Positions 12,241 through 23,905 of a stretch of 64,000 bases of DNA are shown here, one piece after another. Position numbers and translations under genes: made by a program. Position 1 is the first letter of the stretch. Every line of letters starts with the position of its first letter. The DNA comes from Lonicera japonica (lineage: Eukaryota > Streptophyta > Magnoliopsida > Dipsacales > Caprifoliaceae): positions 62,911,650 to 62,975,649 of the forward strand of contig CM038469.1 in assembly GCA_021464415.1 (NCBI GenBank), written 5' to 3'. The notes beneath the pieces are model-generated. The model ran no database searches and had not been told where the DNA came from. It was given only the letters and a program-made list of their open reading frames with translations.

Positions 12241-12304
12241 GGGGGTAAGAGGCACTGACTGAGCCCCTGTGAGGAAGACTAGATAGTTCTGTTCTATTTC
12301 TTTT

Positions 12305-13538
12305 GGGTGTGAGGTTCACACTCTACAAGATAAAAAATTCTTCTTAATACTTTCATTCTTATTAATATTTTTATTTTTATATTTTTATTTTAATAATATT
12401 TTCATTTAATTCCTACTACTTCCACTATTCTTACTTATTTTTAGAAATAATTTTTTTATTTAATTAATTAATAACATTATTAAATATATAATAACATAAA
12501 ATAAATGATTTCAAACTAATCTCAAACAAAGACTTCCATCTCTCACACACTTCTATCTTACAAGCGTTAATTAATGAAAGGGAACAATCAGAGGTTTACT
12601 TGATTTTCATTTCATTGTTTATATTATTTTCATAGCATACACATCAAATATATAAACAAAAAATATAATTTTCTGTTTAAAGTACGAAGAAGGTTTATTC
12701 GGTTTTTCGTAACCGAGTTATAGGCTTGTACATTCGGCTGGTCTCAACAGATTATGAAATATCATAAAATGTCAAAATTGATATATTCTCGGAACCTTCA
12801 TTTGGTTCAGAGCAACCAAGTTTTACTATATCATGCTCGGTTGTGAGCAGCCGAGTGACACTAATCACACTCGGTTCCTCTCAACCGAATAAAGGTGTGA
12901 AGAGTATATCAATTTGACATTTTATGATATTTCATACTTAGTTGAAAGAAGCTGAGTGTACAAACCTGCAACTCGGTTGCAGGGAACTGAGTAAACCTTA
13001 TTCGTGCTTTAAACATAAAATTGTATTTTTTTATATATATTTGATGTGTATATTATGAAAATAATATAAATAATGAAACCTAATAAAAACATATAAGCCT
13101 CTCTTTGATTAATTATTTATTCCTTGTTTTCCTTTCAAATTTTCTTTTTTTTCTACCATTCTTCTCAAACTTATCCTTTTGCATCAATAGTAGAAGTTTT
13201 TTTGCATCAATAATGGAGGTTTTGTTGGCTATGTTTTGTGTAACCGAAATTTTATTGCTAAACTCATTTGAAGATGATAGATATGGTGGAAGAGACGAAT
13301 TTTGGAGAGGAATTTAATTTGGACATAAATCTTTGAAATACATTAAATGTTGAATATTCTAACTAGTTAAAGATTAATTAACTTTTGTATTAAATTAAAA
13401 CAAGTGGAGTGTAAAACTAGTTAAAGACTAATTAACTTTTGTATTAAATTAAATCAAGTGGGATGGGAATAACAATTTAACTTCTTTTTTTTAGTGAGAG
13501 TGTTAGCAAGTGATTTAAGGGATGCCAACATCACCACC
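12305..13538. mobile_element. Hairpin Mutator-like MITE, copy 1, just upstream of the bHLH gene
   Basis: This is a 1.23-kb element homologous along its length to 28092-29110. It ends in GATGCCAACATCACCACC. Its centre (about 12690-13010) is a large imperfect palindrome built from words such as ACCGAGTT, CACTCGG and TTGACATTTTAT appearing on both arms. The left end at 12305 (GGGTGTGAGG) is more diverged. The flanks ATTTCTTTT and CATTCTTTT agree at 7 of 9 positions, compatible with an aged 9-bp duplication. The small plus-strand frame at 13105-13317 has no recognisable domain. Confidence 0.75.
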
Positions 13539-14688
13539 CATTCTTTTCTTTTCTAAAATCAAATGAATTACATGATTCCACCAAGCAAACTTGATGTAAC
13601 AAAAATTGTTGGGGTACTGATTTCTATTTTATTTTCTTGTGTTTCAGCGTTAATGAATGTACCACTTGTATGTTCTTTCTTTTTTTATATGTTGTTTCAT
13701 ATTTTGAAATTTCTTTCATGGATAATTATATTTGATGTTTCTCGTTTTTTTAAATTTTTCGTGTATTATAATAAGACTCTTGACATAGTTTGGTATTTAT
13801 GACTCATATGATCTTTTTAAAATAAATTTTTATTTTTATTGTAATGTTTAAATCTTATTAATGGTATGTATTTATTTTTTACATATATATATATATATAT
13901 AATGCATGAATTATTTTTTTCTCTTTCAATAATTTTATATCGAGTTTGTGAGAAAATTATTAATATTTATTAAAAAAAAAAGACTAACGAAAGCACTCCA
14001 AACATAATTCAGAACTTCAGATCGTCAACTAAAAGCAAAACAAAAATACGACGACTTCCTCCACTATTTTCTTTATATTTAGGCATTGATATTTAATACT
14101 TTGGTCGATTTAAATATTATCTTGTGTTTTTGATGGTGTGTTAGTTGATATAAGTTTAAATTTGTTTTTATTTCTTATTTTTATGAGCAAAAAAAGGCAT
14201 TTTTGTAAGAAAAAAAAAGGAAGAAATAATCAAATAAAGAATTGAAAATGGATCCGAACAAACCCAAAAATTAATCCGGTCTGTTCAATTCTAACCCATG
14301 ACCGATTTGGCTCTGCATCCAAAACATAAAATCGAATTATTTCAATTCTAATTTTCGGTTGACTTAGAAGCGAGCTAACCATGCACCCCCACTAAACAGA
14401 TCTAATAAGTAACTAATTTGTGCGCTACTTTGTATAATGCGCAATGACCCACTAAAATCTTGTCATATTTTACATTTCTTTGTTTGGCTTTGGCTGCTTT
14501 TGTTTTTCAAAAACAGTTGTAATTTGGCTTGTAGGACTCAAATGTTTACCATCGCTAACAGTTACAGTTAACGTGCTTCTTAATCTTATTATTATATTTC
14601 CTTAAATTACATCAATCCGAGTTGCACATTGATTGAGTGTAGGCATAAAAGGATAAGCTAGTTTTAAACCGCCTACTTATATATAAGG
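13539..14688. other. AT-rich intergenic DNA
   Basis: No gene or bounded repeat recognised. The plus-strand frame at 13563-13802 is hydrophobic (F, I, L-rich) but looks like translated AT-rich DNA. A TA microsatellite sits near 13885-13902. Confidence 0.45.
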
Positions 14689-15071
14689 GGGTGTTTGATA
14701 ATCCTAATTACATAATATATAAATAGAATTGGGGTATGATTTTGAAATTCTATTATTTGAATGGGCTAAAGGATCGTGATTTTGGAATTCTAATCAACTT
14801 CCAAAACCATTTTCTTTAAGGTTGAATTTTATAAGTAGAATAGTGTTTTTCAATTCCAATTCTCATTAAATTTTAAATAAAACTCAACATCAATTACACC
14901 ACTCACCCCACATAGACGCCACCCCAACCGCTTCACCACCCTTCCCCACGCATTATGAGCAGTGCATAGCTAGTGACACCCTTCACCCCCACCCCCTCTT
15001 TCCCCACGTACTATGCACATGATCACCACCCACAATAGACAGGAGTAACACATATACAAATTATATATATT

Positions 15072-15110
<39 letters not shown>

Positions 15111-15379
15111 CTTCTATCAACAAAAAGGTAATGGCAATGGTTGAAGTGGTTGGTAAGTCCTAACAACCTTTAAATTTATTACCTCTTTGAAATTTCAAAT
15201 GAGTTCTATAAATTATCCAAACAAAAAAATTTTGAAATTCTAATGAAATTTTAAATGAAAATTATAACTGCAAACCAAACAATAGTATTGTAATTCTATA
15301 ACATTGTTATTTCAAGAATTGTAATTCGATAGTGTTACAATTCTAATAGAATTACAAAACTATGTATCCAAACACACCG
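14689..15379. mobile_element. Probable MITE with GGTGTTTGGAT-type inverted ends
   Basis: The left end GGGGGTGTTTGATAATCC and the reverse complement of the right end (GGTGTGTTTGGATACATAG) form diverged terminal inverted repeats. Inside, paired blocks such as TTGGAATTCTAAT and ATTGTAATTCTA make further inverted similarity. A TA microsatellite occupies about 15077-15105. No transposase and no certain target duplication. The next MITE abuts its right end. Confidence 0.5.
15077..15105. repeat. TA microsatellite
   Basis: About 14 uninterrupted AT units inside the MITE at 14689-15379. Confidence 0.9.
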
Positions 15380-15699
15380 GGCCTCGTTTGGTTCACGGAT
15401 TTTAGTACTCGGGAAAGGAAAGTTGTTCCTTTCCTTTGTTTGGTAAGCACAAATTCCGAAAACACTTTCCTGAGAGAGGAAGGTAAGGGGTAAAGCCATT
15501 TCTCTCAAAACACATGGGATTGATTTTTTTATGTAATTTCCAAGTATTTATCACAAAAAAATTAGACAATAATACCCTTACCTAAATACTTTCCATGATT
15601 TATCAAACACAAGAAAGGAAACTTGACAGAAAATTTAGTTTCTCACCTTCATGAAAAATATAAGGGAATTGATTTCCCTTTCGTGAACTAAACGAGACC
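15380..15699. mobile_element. Short MITE, about 320 bp, with 18-bp inverted ends
   Basis: The left end GGCCTCGTTTGGTTCACG and the inverted right end GGTCTCGTTTAGTTCACG differ at two positions. Internal GGAAAGGAAAGTT/CCTTTCCTTTG blocks are also mutually complementary, so the DNA can fold back. TAA follows the right end, but the left flank has no TAA, probably because it joins another element. Confidence 0.65.
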
Positions 15700-16135
15700 T
15701 AAGAGTATTTCAAATGGAATAAAAAAAATTGATGGTTAAAAAAGGGTTTAATTATTCATTGTGGCTCCAGTGATCGATCAACGGCTGGGGTTATTTGAAA
15801 AGGGCAAAAAAAAAAAAGATGAATAAAGAGTATTTTATATAAATTAAAAAGTGTCCTTATTATGAAATTAAAAGTTAGAGTGTCTCATTTATATCAATCT
15901 AATTGTCAAAGGAGTTCTTATAACTCATAGTCTCTTCTGATAAATATAATGTCTTCTAAATATTGACATTATTTAAGAAATACAAATTTCAATCTAATGA
16001 CCGGTCAATAATATCAGTTATTTTATGTTGTAAATTTTTTGTATATTGATTATTTTAAAAAAAAATGATATTGTTAATTTGAAATATTTTTAAAAAATGG
16101 CTTATTAATTTGAAATCGACGGAGTAAAAGTTGTA
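15700..16135. other. AT-rich intergenic DNA
   Basis: No gene recognised. The phrase GAAATCGACGGAGTA at about 16112-16126 resembles the right end of a Stowaway-type MITE, but its left end was not identified. Confidence 0.35.
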
Positions 16136-16277
16136 TCCTCTCCACCATAAATAAAAAATATTTTTTATTTTTAATATTTTTTAAAAATATGCTAATCACA
16201 ATTATTATTTATTGTGTAATTTATCACATTAATCTTGTAATGAAACAAAACTTAATTTATTAATTTGGTGGAGGGAG
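16136..16277. mobile_element. Small Stowaway-like MITE
   Basis: The left end TCCTCTCCACCA and the right end TGGTGGAGGGAG are inverted and flanked by TA on both sides (16134-16135 and 16278-16279). The 142-bp interior is nearly pure A/T and self-complementary. Size, TA target and terminal sequence fit Tc1/Mariner Stowaway MITEs. Confidence 0.55.
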
Positions 16278-17464
16278 TACTTCAGAGAATTCACTATCAT
16301 ATATGCTTAAAGAATAACACATATATTATGTAAAATAAATGAATATAATACACACCCATTTATGCATCAACATTATCTTTCTCTCTCCCAAACTTTTTTA
16401 AAAAATCTTTGAAATAATATAACTTTAAATCCCAAATTTGAATTATAATAAAATTTATATATTTAAAATATACTCATTAATAATTACAAAGCAATATCTA
16501 TTATAACTACAGAATAATGTAGAAAAAAAATACTAAACATTACATATAAAGATGAAAAATATTAATTGTATTATAATTTAATTATTTTTGTTATAAGTGT
16601 GTATCATGTACACTCAGAATACACATTAACATAACCTTATAATATTCTATTGGTGTATTTTTTATTAATTTATTTAAATTTTATACATAGTATTATTAGA
16701 ACATAAAACAAATATGTGTAATATTTTACACAAAAATCATAGAAATGCTCTTAACGTTTTGCGGCAAAAATGAGGAGAGGAGTGATTGATTGTTCCCTGT
16801 CCACAAATGTAGGTGTTAATGGGTCCCACTTTTCTATCTTTTCCTTTCTCTGTCTCACCGGTGGCTCTATCGAGAAACAGTGATGGGTGGGGGCCCATAA
16901 TCATAGTGGGGTAGCGTCCAAGATTTTGTCTTTAGAAAATTGGTATTTTAATTGTACATGTTAATAACTTAAAACTTATTATGAAAACAATATTATTTTA
17001 CATTTGAATTTTACCTCAATGATTAAAAGTGTAATATATATTACATGAATTATCACGGTTTAATTCCTTTTCAAAAAAATATACGGATTTATCATCGTTA
17101 ATATAGAAAAAAGAAACAATCAAATTTTAATATATATTAAATGTGATATGAATTATCACAGAAAAAGTTATTATTTACGTGCCTTAATTAAGATAGATTT
17201 TTTTCTCAATTTAAGGATAAAGTAATATGCTTGGCCTTTATTTTCTGAAGTGTGAAATTAGGAATTCTTAATTTTGAATGCTTAACTTTAATTAAGCATT
17301 TAGAAATCTTTTATTTTAAACTGTCGATGCAAAATATATAAAATTTAATGCTTTTATCCTATTGTTCTGTTGGGCATCAGCAACTGATGAATGACTCGTT
17401 TAGTGAATAATTGATTGTTGACATGTATAACATTTATTATCCTTAAAATTGCGGTAACATGTGT

Positions 17465-17860
17465 TAGAGCATTTATAGCTATTTTGTATAAATTTTATGT
17501 ATCAAAGTAGAATTTACATCAAAATAATAACAAATTTATTTTGTACTTTAATAGTTTGTTTTAGACATTTGTATAAATATTAAACTATCAATTAAATACG
17601 CACAACTGGACTTATCATATATTTATTCTCTTACTTTTTAAATCCATTTATTTCTAAATATGGATGAAAGAAAATAGACGCGAGATTATCTAACGTGATT
17701 GCGTAAATTTGGTTTGTATTTTTCACAACCTTTTTACACAAATCCCAATTGTCAAAGTTTCTTAAAAGATTGCTAAAGACTTTTTTTTTCTTTTTTTTTT
17801 TTACGAAATGGGTAAATTTTACACAAACCAAAATTATACACTACAGTTGGAGATGCTTTT
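17465..17860. mobile_element. MITE family with AGCATCTCCAAC ends, copy 1
   Basis: The right end GTTGGAGATGCTTTTA and the left end TTAGAGCATTTATAGC are diverged inverted repeats. Close to them, TTTTGTATAAATTTTATG and its inverted partner near 17812-17835 also pair. Similar sequence recurs at 17861-18335 and 30850-30999. The poly-lysine frame on the minus strand is just a T-run translated. Confidence 0.5.
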
Positions 17861-18335
17861 AGCATCTTTAATCGTTGTGTAAATTTTAGGTGTCAAGAAA
17901 CTTTTACATAAAACTTAAAGTCTAAAAAAAAATATTCTCCAATCATACTTTTTAAAACTTTTATATAAATTTTGAATGAACTAATAAGATAGCAATGCAT
18001 GCTTGATATCATTTTATGAAAAAATTTATTATTTTTTTTTTTAAATTTTGGTTTACATAATATTATAATAACAATAAATCTTGATTTATTGGTCTTGATG
18101 AGAAAATTTCAAATATATATTTTTTATTAAAATATATGTTTTGCAGTAAAAATTATTACATTTTAAAGTTTTATAAAATATCGAGGAAATAAAAAAAGAA
18201 GATAACATGGCAGTGTAAACTTGAGGTATATTTTACACAAAATATAAAATAAAAAAACTGTTGGAGTAGACTATTACAAGTTTTGTATATTTTACATAAA
18301 ACCTAAATATACACTACTGTAGAGAATGCTTTTAA
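17861..18335. mobile_element. MITE family with AGCATCTCCAAC ends, copy 2, head-to-tail with copy 1
   Basis: It starts AGCATCTTTAATCG directly at the end of copy 1 and ends with CACTACTGTAGAGAATGCTTTTAA, the same terminal theme. Internal ACATAAAACCTAAATATACAC matches the copy 1 end. No coding capacity. Confidence 0.5.
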
Positions 18336-18380
18336 CCTTATGACAATGACTCATTGAATTAATAAAACTGTATGTTTCGT

Positions 18381-18569
18381 TGTTAATTATCGATGCATGG
18401 ATGTTCATATGTAATATTTAAAGATATAATTTGTTCTACATTGATTTTGTATATAATTAAGAAGGTTAGTTTTTAATATAAATAAAGTTGATCTCTTATC
18501 ATGTTACATATTAATTGAATAAGAAGATTTATCTTATTATTTTCTTTCTCCCTCTTTGTTATTTTAACA
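18381..18569 (+). repeat. LTR-like sequence, possible 5' LTR of a non-autonomous element
   Basis: It begins TGTTAATTATCGATG and ends TTATTTTAACA. It aligns along its length with 22163-22341, sharing CATATGTAAT, AAAGATATA, ACATTGATT, TTAATATAAATA, AGTTGATC and the terminal TTATTTTAACA. The following CGTTATCAACAC may be a primer-binding region. This is the layout of a 5' LTR. Confidence 0.5.
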
Positions 18570-18772
18570 CGTTATCAACACAATTACTCTAATCAATTGG
18601 ACATGTTGAAGTTTTGTATATTTTGAAAAAAAATGGAAGAAAAAGAAAAATCAAAACACGCATCAAGTGTACACTATTAGTTTGCCTAAATTCCACATAG
18701 GAGATATATAAAAACTTTCATGAATTTTTATAAAGGTGAATTTGCCTAAGGGCTTGAACCATTTGGGCATTA

Positions 18773-19887
18773 GGCCATCTCCAATGATAATGTATATCCA
18801 ACCAAATTTCTATAATAAAAAAGCTAAATAGAAAAAATACAATTTCTATGTGATGTGGAAGGTGAGTCACATTGGTATAATTTATATCACCGTTTCTATC
18901 CATGTATGACATGTCACATTCTCAGTTGGTATTTCATATACCTATGTGAATATATTGCCAAATTAGATATAAAAATATTTTATCACCATTTCTATGTGAC
19001 GCAGAATGTGAGTTACCTGTGATGTGGAAAGTGAATGACATTGGTATAATTTATATCACCATTTCTATCCCTTCTATGTGATGTGGAAGGTGGGTGACAT
19101 TCTCATTTGGTATTTTATATACCTATGTGAATATATTGCCAAATTATATATACAAATATTTTATCACCATTTCTATGTGACGTGGAATGTGAGTTACCTG
19201 TGATGTGGAAGGTGAGTGACATTGGTATAATTTATATCACAATTTCTATCCCTTCTATGTGATGTGGAAGGTGGGTAACATTGGTATAATTTATATCACC
19301 ATTTCTGTCCCTTCTATGTGATGTGGAAGGTGAGTCACATTGGTATAATTTATATCACCATTTCTATCACTGTATGATATGGCACATTCTCATTGGGCAT
19401 TTTAAAACCCACCATTTGAGACCATATTTTATATCTTTTTATACCTATGTGAATATATTGCCAATTAGATATAAAAATATTATTATCACCATTTCTATGT
19501 GATGTGGAAAGCTGAGTCACATTGGTAATATCACAATTTCTATCCCTGTATGACATGGCACATTCTCATTGGGTATTTTAAAACTCACCATTGGAGACCA
19601 TATTTTCTATCTTTTTATACCTATGTGAATATATTACTAATTAGATATAAAAATATTATTATCACCATTTCTATGTTGATGTGGAAGGTGAATCACATTG
19701 GTAATTTATATCACTGTATGACATGGCACGTTCTCATTGGGTATTTTAAAACCTACCATTTGAGACCGTATTTTCTATCTTTTTATACATATGTGAATAT
19801 GTTTCCAATTAGATATAGAAATATTATAAAATAATATTGACACGTATGATAGACTTGAAAAAATAAAAATTACCATTGGAGATGGCC
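18773..19887. mobile_element. MITE with GGCCATCTCCAATG inverted ends and internal tandem repeats
   Basis: The terminal inverted repeats are GGCCATCTCCAATG (18773-18786) and its complement (19874-19887), flanked by TTA on both sides (18770-18772 and 19888-19890), as in PIF/Harbinger elements. The interior is built of tandem segments containing TTTCTATGTGATGTGGAAGG and TATATCACCATTTCTAT, amplified at least six times with deletions. A shorter member of the same family lies at 32355-32749. Small open frames inside are translations of these repeats. Confidence 0.8.
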
Positions 19888-19890
19888 TTA

Positions 19891-20412
19891 GAATTTTGTA
19901 TTATTGGATGAGGACTTAGATGGTGTGGTTCACCACACATGCGCGCACCGACTGACCGACCCGGCTTGGCTGGGCTCGGGCTTACTTTGGATTAAGTATT
20001 ATCTTTTTAGACAAAATACTTTTGAAAATTTTATTACTTTTATTTATTATAATAAATTTTATTTTAATTTTTTTATTTCAAAATTTTGAAAGACTTTTGA
20101 TCATGTCTTACACGTTCGTTGTAGATATCTCTCATGATCGGCTGTTGCGTTTTTCTCTCCCTCTACGTAACGGTGCGATAATTTTTCTTTAAAAAAATTA
20201 TTTTTGTCCCTTAAAAAAAATATACAACGATCACAAAAAAAAACCTCCATTGTTAATTTGCTATGAGACCTTGAAAAAATATTCTTTATTTTTTTTTTTA
20301 CTTCCGGCATGAAATAATTTACCTATTCCGGCTATAATTACAAAGGGGGTAAAAATTTCGATTTTCCTCCGTGCAACGGAAATCGAGACAAAAGAAAATA
20401 TGGGCTTGTTGT
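19891..20412. other. Unassigned AT-rich DNA
   Basis: No gene recognised. One unusually GC-rich patch (about 19920-19985, with GACTGACCGACCCGGC) has no recognisable function. If 18381 and 22163 are LTRs of one element, this is internal sequence of that element. Confidence 0.35.
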
Positions 20413-20420
20413 ATCATGGG

Positions 20421-20908
20421 TAGGGGTGTTCACGGTCCGGTTGACCGGACCGAATTGCCTAAGACAGGACTGGACCGGAAATTTCGGTCCCAAAAAATAG
20501 AAGACTGGACCGGACCGAAACACATGTAAAGACCGGACTAGACCGGTTCGGTCCAGTTCCGGTCGGTCCATTCGGTCTGGGCTTTTTTTTTTTTGGCCCA
20601 AAAGTTGTATTATGACAAAGAAAAAAATATTAGCACAACAATAATATATATTAATAATATATATTATTAATATTAGGGTTTGGTTTTAGTATTAATATTA
20701 TATATTAATAATATATATTTAAATATATATATATATATATTAAAACCGTTCCGACCGTAGTGTTAAAATGCAAGACCGAAGACCGGACCGAAATGATTCG
20801 GTCCTTCAAAATTTAGACCGGACCGGACCGAATTCAAATGGTCCGGTCCAAATCGGTCCATTTTCTGGTTCGGTTTTTTCGGTCCGGTTCGGTTTTTGAA
20901 CACCCCTA
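20421..20908. mobile_element. hAT-type MITE made of GGTCCGGT repeats, perfect 8-bp target duplication
   Basis: The ends are TAGGGGTGTTCA (20421-20432) and TGAACACCCCTA (20897-20908), flanked by identical 8-bp ATCATGGG (20413-20420 and 20909-20916), the hAT hallmark. Both arms are filled with GACCGGACCG / CGGTCCGGTC words that make the arms complementary; the centre is an AT palindrome (about 20630-20750). No transposase. It is a relative of 27094-27701. Confidence 0.85.
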
Positions 20909-20916
20909 ATCATGGG

Positions 20917-21318
20917 GATGGCGTAGTCATTCCGAACTACAAGCACAAACACCACGTAGAGCCGCGAAATGTAGAATGACTTAATCTGCGACTCAACCCG
21001 GTATTTTCCAATTTTTATTTGGTAATTTCATTCATGTTTCAACAGAACATCATTGCGAAAGTATGCCATCATAGTTAAAAAAAAAATATTTCTTCTTAAA
21101 GGATGCCCATTGCGATAGTAAGCCACTATAGTTGAAATTTTTTCCTTCTTGGAGGGAAATTTAAAAGTATGTACAATAGTTTTAATCTCTTCATAAATGT
21201 CATATTTATGTTTTTTTTCTTTTATAGTATTATAATTTATATTATGTATAGAAATTTATTTTGTTTTGTCTTTTATTATTGTTATAGATTTTAAATATTA
21301 TATTTCATAAATAATCTG
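20917..21318. other. Unassigned AT-rich DNA
   Basis: No gene seen. Two similar short stretches, CATTGCGAAAGTATGCCATC and CATTGCGATAGTAAGCCAC, at about 21051 and 21108 form an imperfect local duplication. Confidence 0.35.
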
Positions 21319-21780
21319 AACTTGAAGTTTCGTGATTCATACTTCTGTGACTTTAAATTCATAATAATTATCTTGGACTAATGAAGTTCCCTATTGATTA
21401 TTTTTGAGCCATAGAGCCATAGATTAATGATTTATTTTTTTAGGACATGAAGTTTCGTATTCATTATTTTGAACCCATAAATTCAATACTTATATTTCTG
21501 GGATATGAAATTTCCTATTTATTATTTTGCTCCCGAATATTTACGATTTATATTTGTAACCTAAAATTTTCTATTAATTCTTTTGAACTCGGAGATTCAT
21601 GATTTATATTTAAGTCTTGAAATTTCCTAATTATTATTCTTGATTCAAAGATCCACGATTTCTATTTGGGGCCTAAAGTTTTTATTTTATTTAGAGATTT
21701 GAAATTTTATAATTATAAATTTGGACCTCAAATTCCATAATCATTATTTTGGACTTGAAGTTCCACAGTCATAATTGTTT
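21319..21780. repeat. Degenerate minisatellite, period about 60 bp
   Basis: At least six diverged units share the theme TGAAGTTTCCTATTCATTAT, then TTGAACCCA..GATTCATGATTTATATTT. Unit starts are near 21320, 21380, 21446, 21504, 21562 and 21627. No open reading frame runs through the repeat. Confidence 0.65.
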
Positions 21781-21830
21781 TTATGTAAAAAGGATATTGA
21801 CCCAAAGTCCCATAGATTTAATAACCCAAA

Positions 21831-22019
21831 TTTGGGCATGAAGTCCATTGTAACTATTATATTCTTGTTTAGTAAAAATAACTGGTAATTTGGGCATGAA
21901 GTCCATTGTAACTATTATATTATTGTTTAGTAAAAATAACTGGTAATTTGGGCATGAAGTTCATTGTAACTTATATTATTGTTTAATAAAAATAATAGGT
22001 AATGCAGTCCAAATTTGGG
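21831..22019. repeat. 58-bp tandem repeat, about three copies
   Basis: Units beginning TTTGGGCATGAAGTCCATTG start at 21831, 21889 and 21947; the first two are nearly identical. A fourth partial start, TTTGGGCATGATG, is at 22014. The period is exactly 58 bp for the first two. This is tandem, without distinct spacers, so it is not a CRISPR array. Confidence 0.9.
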
Positions 22020-22162
22020 CATGATGTTAGTTCAATGATCCAGAAGAATGTTTGTACTATTTTTCATTCATTTTGATTTTTTTCCACTGGATCTTTCTTT
22101 AGAAAAAGTTTTAATAACGTAATTATCATTAAATTGTGGCATAATAGACATTCGAGGGGGAG

Positions 22163-22341
22163 TGTTGTAAAATATTGATAGATAGATATCCATATGTAAT
22201 AATTAAAGATATATTTTATCCCACATTGATTGATTTTGTATAGAAGTAAGGATGTTAACTCTTAATATAAATACAGTTGATCCCTACCCAATAAAAAGTG
22301 TTTCCTTATTTTCTTATTTACCCCTCTTTATTATTTTAACA
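22163..22341 (+). repeat. LTR with adjacent polypurine tract (3' LTR or its remnant)
   Basis: A 179-bp sequence starts TGTTGTAAAAT and ends TTATTTTAACA, with the TG..CA borders of an LTR. It is directly preceded by the polypurine tract GAGGGGGAG (22154-22162), where plus-strand priming occurs in LTR retrotransposons. It is homologous to 18381-18569. The target flanks (TTCGT left of 18381, TATTT right of 22341) do not match, so pairing as one insertion is unproven. Confidence 0.6.
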
Positions 22342-22509
22342 TATTTCTAATTTTTCTTATTTTATAAAAATAATATGATCTGACGTTTACAAAACCAATA
22401 TTTTTTTTATGTATTTTTAAATCATTTTTTTCAAGAAATAATACATTAACGTGAATACACACAGAAAGGACTAAAAACATCAATCAATTATTATTATTAT
22501 TATCGTGTA

Positions 22510-22735
22510 AAACAAATTAGAGTAAACAACCTAAATGACTACTAAACTTTCAATCTAATATCATTTTGACCATAAAATTTCAAAACGAACCACTTTGGTC
22601 ATATAACTTTTGGAGCGAGTACTACTTTGACCATTCTGTCTAATTATTTGGTCATCCAACTTTGGAATAAGTACCACTTTAACTATTCTTGTCTAATTTG
22701 ACTGTTAAATTAAATGCATTTTCACGAGCACATGA
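22510..22735. repeat. Fragment resembling a Mutator-like inverted-repeat arm
   Basis: The run GAGTAAACAACCTAAATGAC followed by repeats of CACTTTGGTCATATAACTTT and CACTTTAACTATTC resembles the arm sequences of the element at 36227-37081 (GTAAATATCATCAATGGCCACTGA type). No opposite arm was found, so it is probably a remnant. Confidence 0.35.
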
Positions 22736-22920
22736 CTTTGTGTAAGGTCATTTTTGTTATATTACTATAAAATGACATTTTCTTCCGATAATTCTCGCTA
22801 AAATAAAACACACACATTATATAAAATTGTGGCATTTTAAAAAAATATATAGTCCTTTTTCTTATGTTTTTAATGTAAAATTTAATTTGTAGTAATATAA
22901 TTAGCATTTTAATAAATATA

Positions 22921-23325
22921 TAGGAAAATTTCAAGTAAGAACTTTAACTTAAGGACCTTATTTATGAACCGGACCATTTGGAACGCTTCCCGAATGGAAT
23001 TTTTGAATGAAATTTTGTAGAGATGTTCTTCATCATGTGTAGAACATGTCCGCCAAATTTCATCAAAAAAATTAACCATAACATGGTTTATCTGCATGAT
23101 TGACAAATATTAGTGCATAAATAGATATATAAAATCTAATATTTTTTTAATTTAGTTGTTAAACCTACTTCTTCAGATGATTTTTTTTTATGAAATTTGG
23201 TGGAGATGTTCTACACATGATGAAAAATATCCCTACAAAATTTTATCAAATTTGTTTATCAAAAAACATGTCAATTAATTCGGTTCGTAAATAAATTTCT
23301 TAAATCAAGTGCCTTATTTAAAATG
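22921..23325. mobile_element. Foldback element with arms of about 150 bp
   Basis: The left arm (about 22935-23085) and the right arm (about 23170-23320) are reverse complements with mismatches. Matching pieces include GAAATTTTGTAGAGATGTTC against the complement of 23235-23250, ATCATGTGTAGAACAT against 23205-23225, and the outer pair TAAGGACCTTATTTATGAAC / GTTCGTAAATAAATTTCTTA. No gene inside. Confidence 0.65.
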
Positions 23326-23719
23326 TACCTTATATATATATATATATTCTTTAACTATTATTTTATAAGTCCTACTGGAGGCCCTTTCCCCGAATTACAT
23401 TTTATCAAGCCCCAAACGGGGATGGCCATGTACATTGGATTGAGTTCTCCTGGAACAAAGGAATCACATTAAAATTTTGAGGTTAAATCTAGTTCCTTAC
23501 CTTAAAATGAACACATCTAATCATTATTTCAAAAAACAATAAAAACTTGGGGCAATTAAAAAAAAGGGCTTCTTAGAGAAAGATTTTCACACTAAGCTAA
23601 TTTTTTTTTAAATAAAGGGCTTTTTTTATTTTATTGATAATATGACATTGTCTTTTTTTTTTTCAATAAAATGACATAACCTAAAATAAACTAAAACATA
23701 TCAATATGATTAAAATATG

Positions 23720-23905
23720 GACTGCAATAACTTTGCAGTCTTATTTCATGCAATTGAACTTTGCAGTCCATTTTCACTGCAATTGATTTGCAGTATATTT
23801 TTAGTGCAAAGTTCATATTGCAGTCCATATTTTACTGCATGTGAACTTTGCAGTCCATATTTTTAGTGCAAAGTTCATATTGCAGTACATATTTCACTGC
23901 AAATA
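23720..23905. repeat. Palindromic TTTGCAGTCC repeat cluster
   Basis: Words GAACTTTGCAGTCCAT and their complement (AGTGCAAAGTTCATATTGCA) alternate about seven times in 180 bp, so the region can fold in several registers. The pair GTGCAAAGTTCATATTGCAG occurs twice almost unchanged. No gene or known element was recognised. Confidence 0.7.

Noticed and set aside
11795..12262. Several overlapping open frames on both strands around the bHLH exon 1
   Set aside because: They are alternative-frame shadows of exon 1 and its GC-rich leader; only the frame starting at 12066 matches the bHLH family.
13563..13802. Hydrophobic 79-codon frame suggestive of a small membrane protein
   Set aside because: Composition is that of translated AT-rich DNA (F, I, L, Y); no signal or family support.
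21831..22019. Regular 58-bp repeats that could look like a CRISPR array
   Set aside because: Units are contiguous without unique spacers, and the window is plant nuclear DNA.
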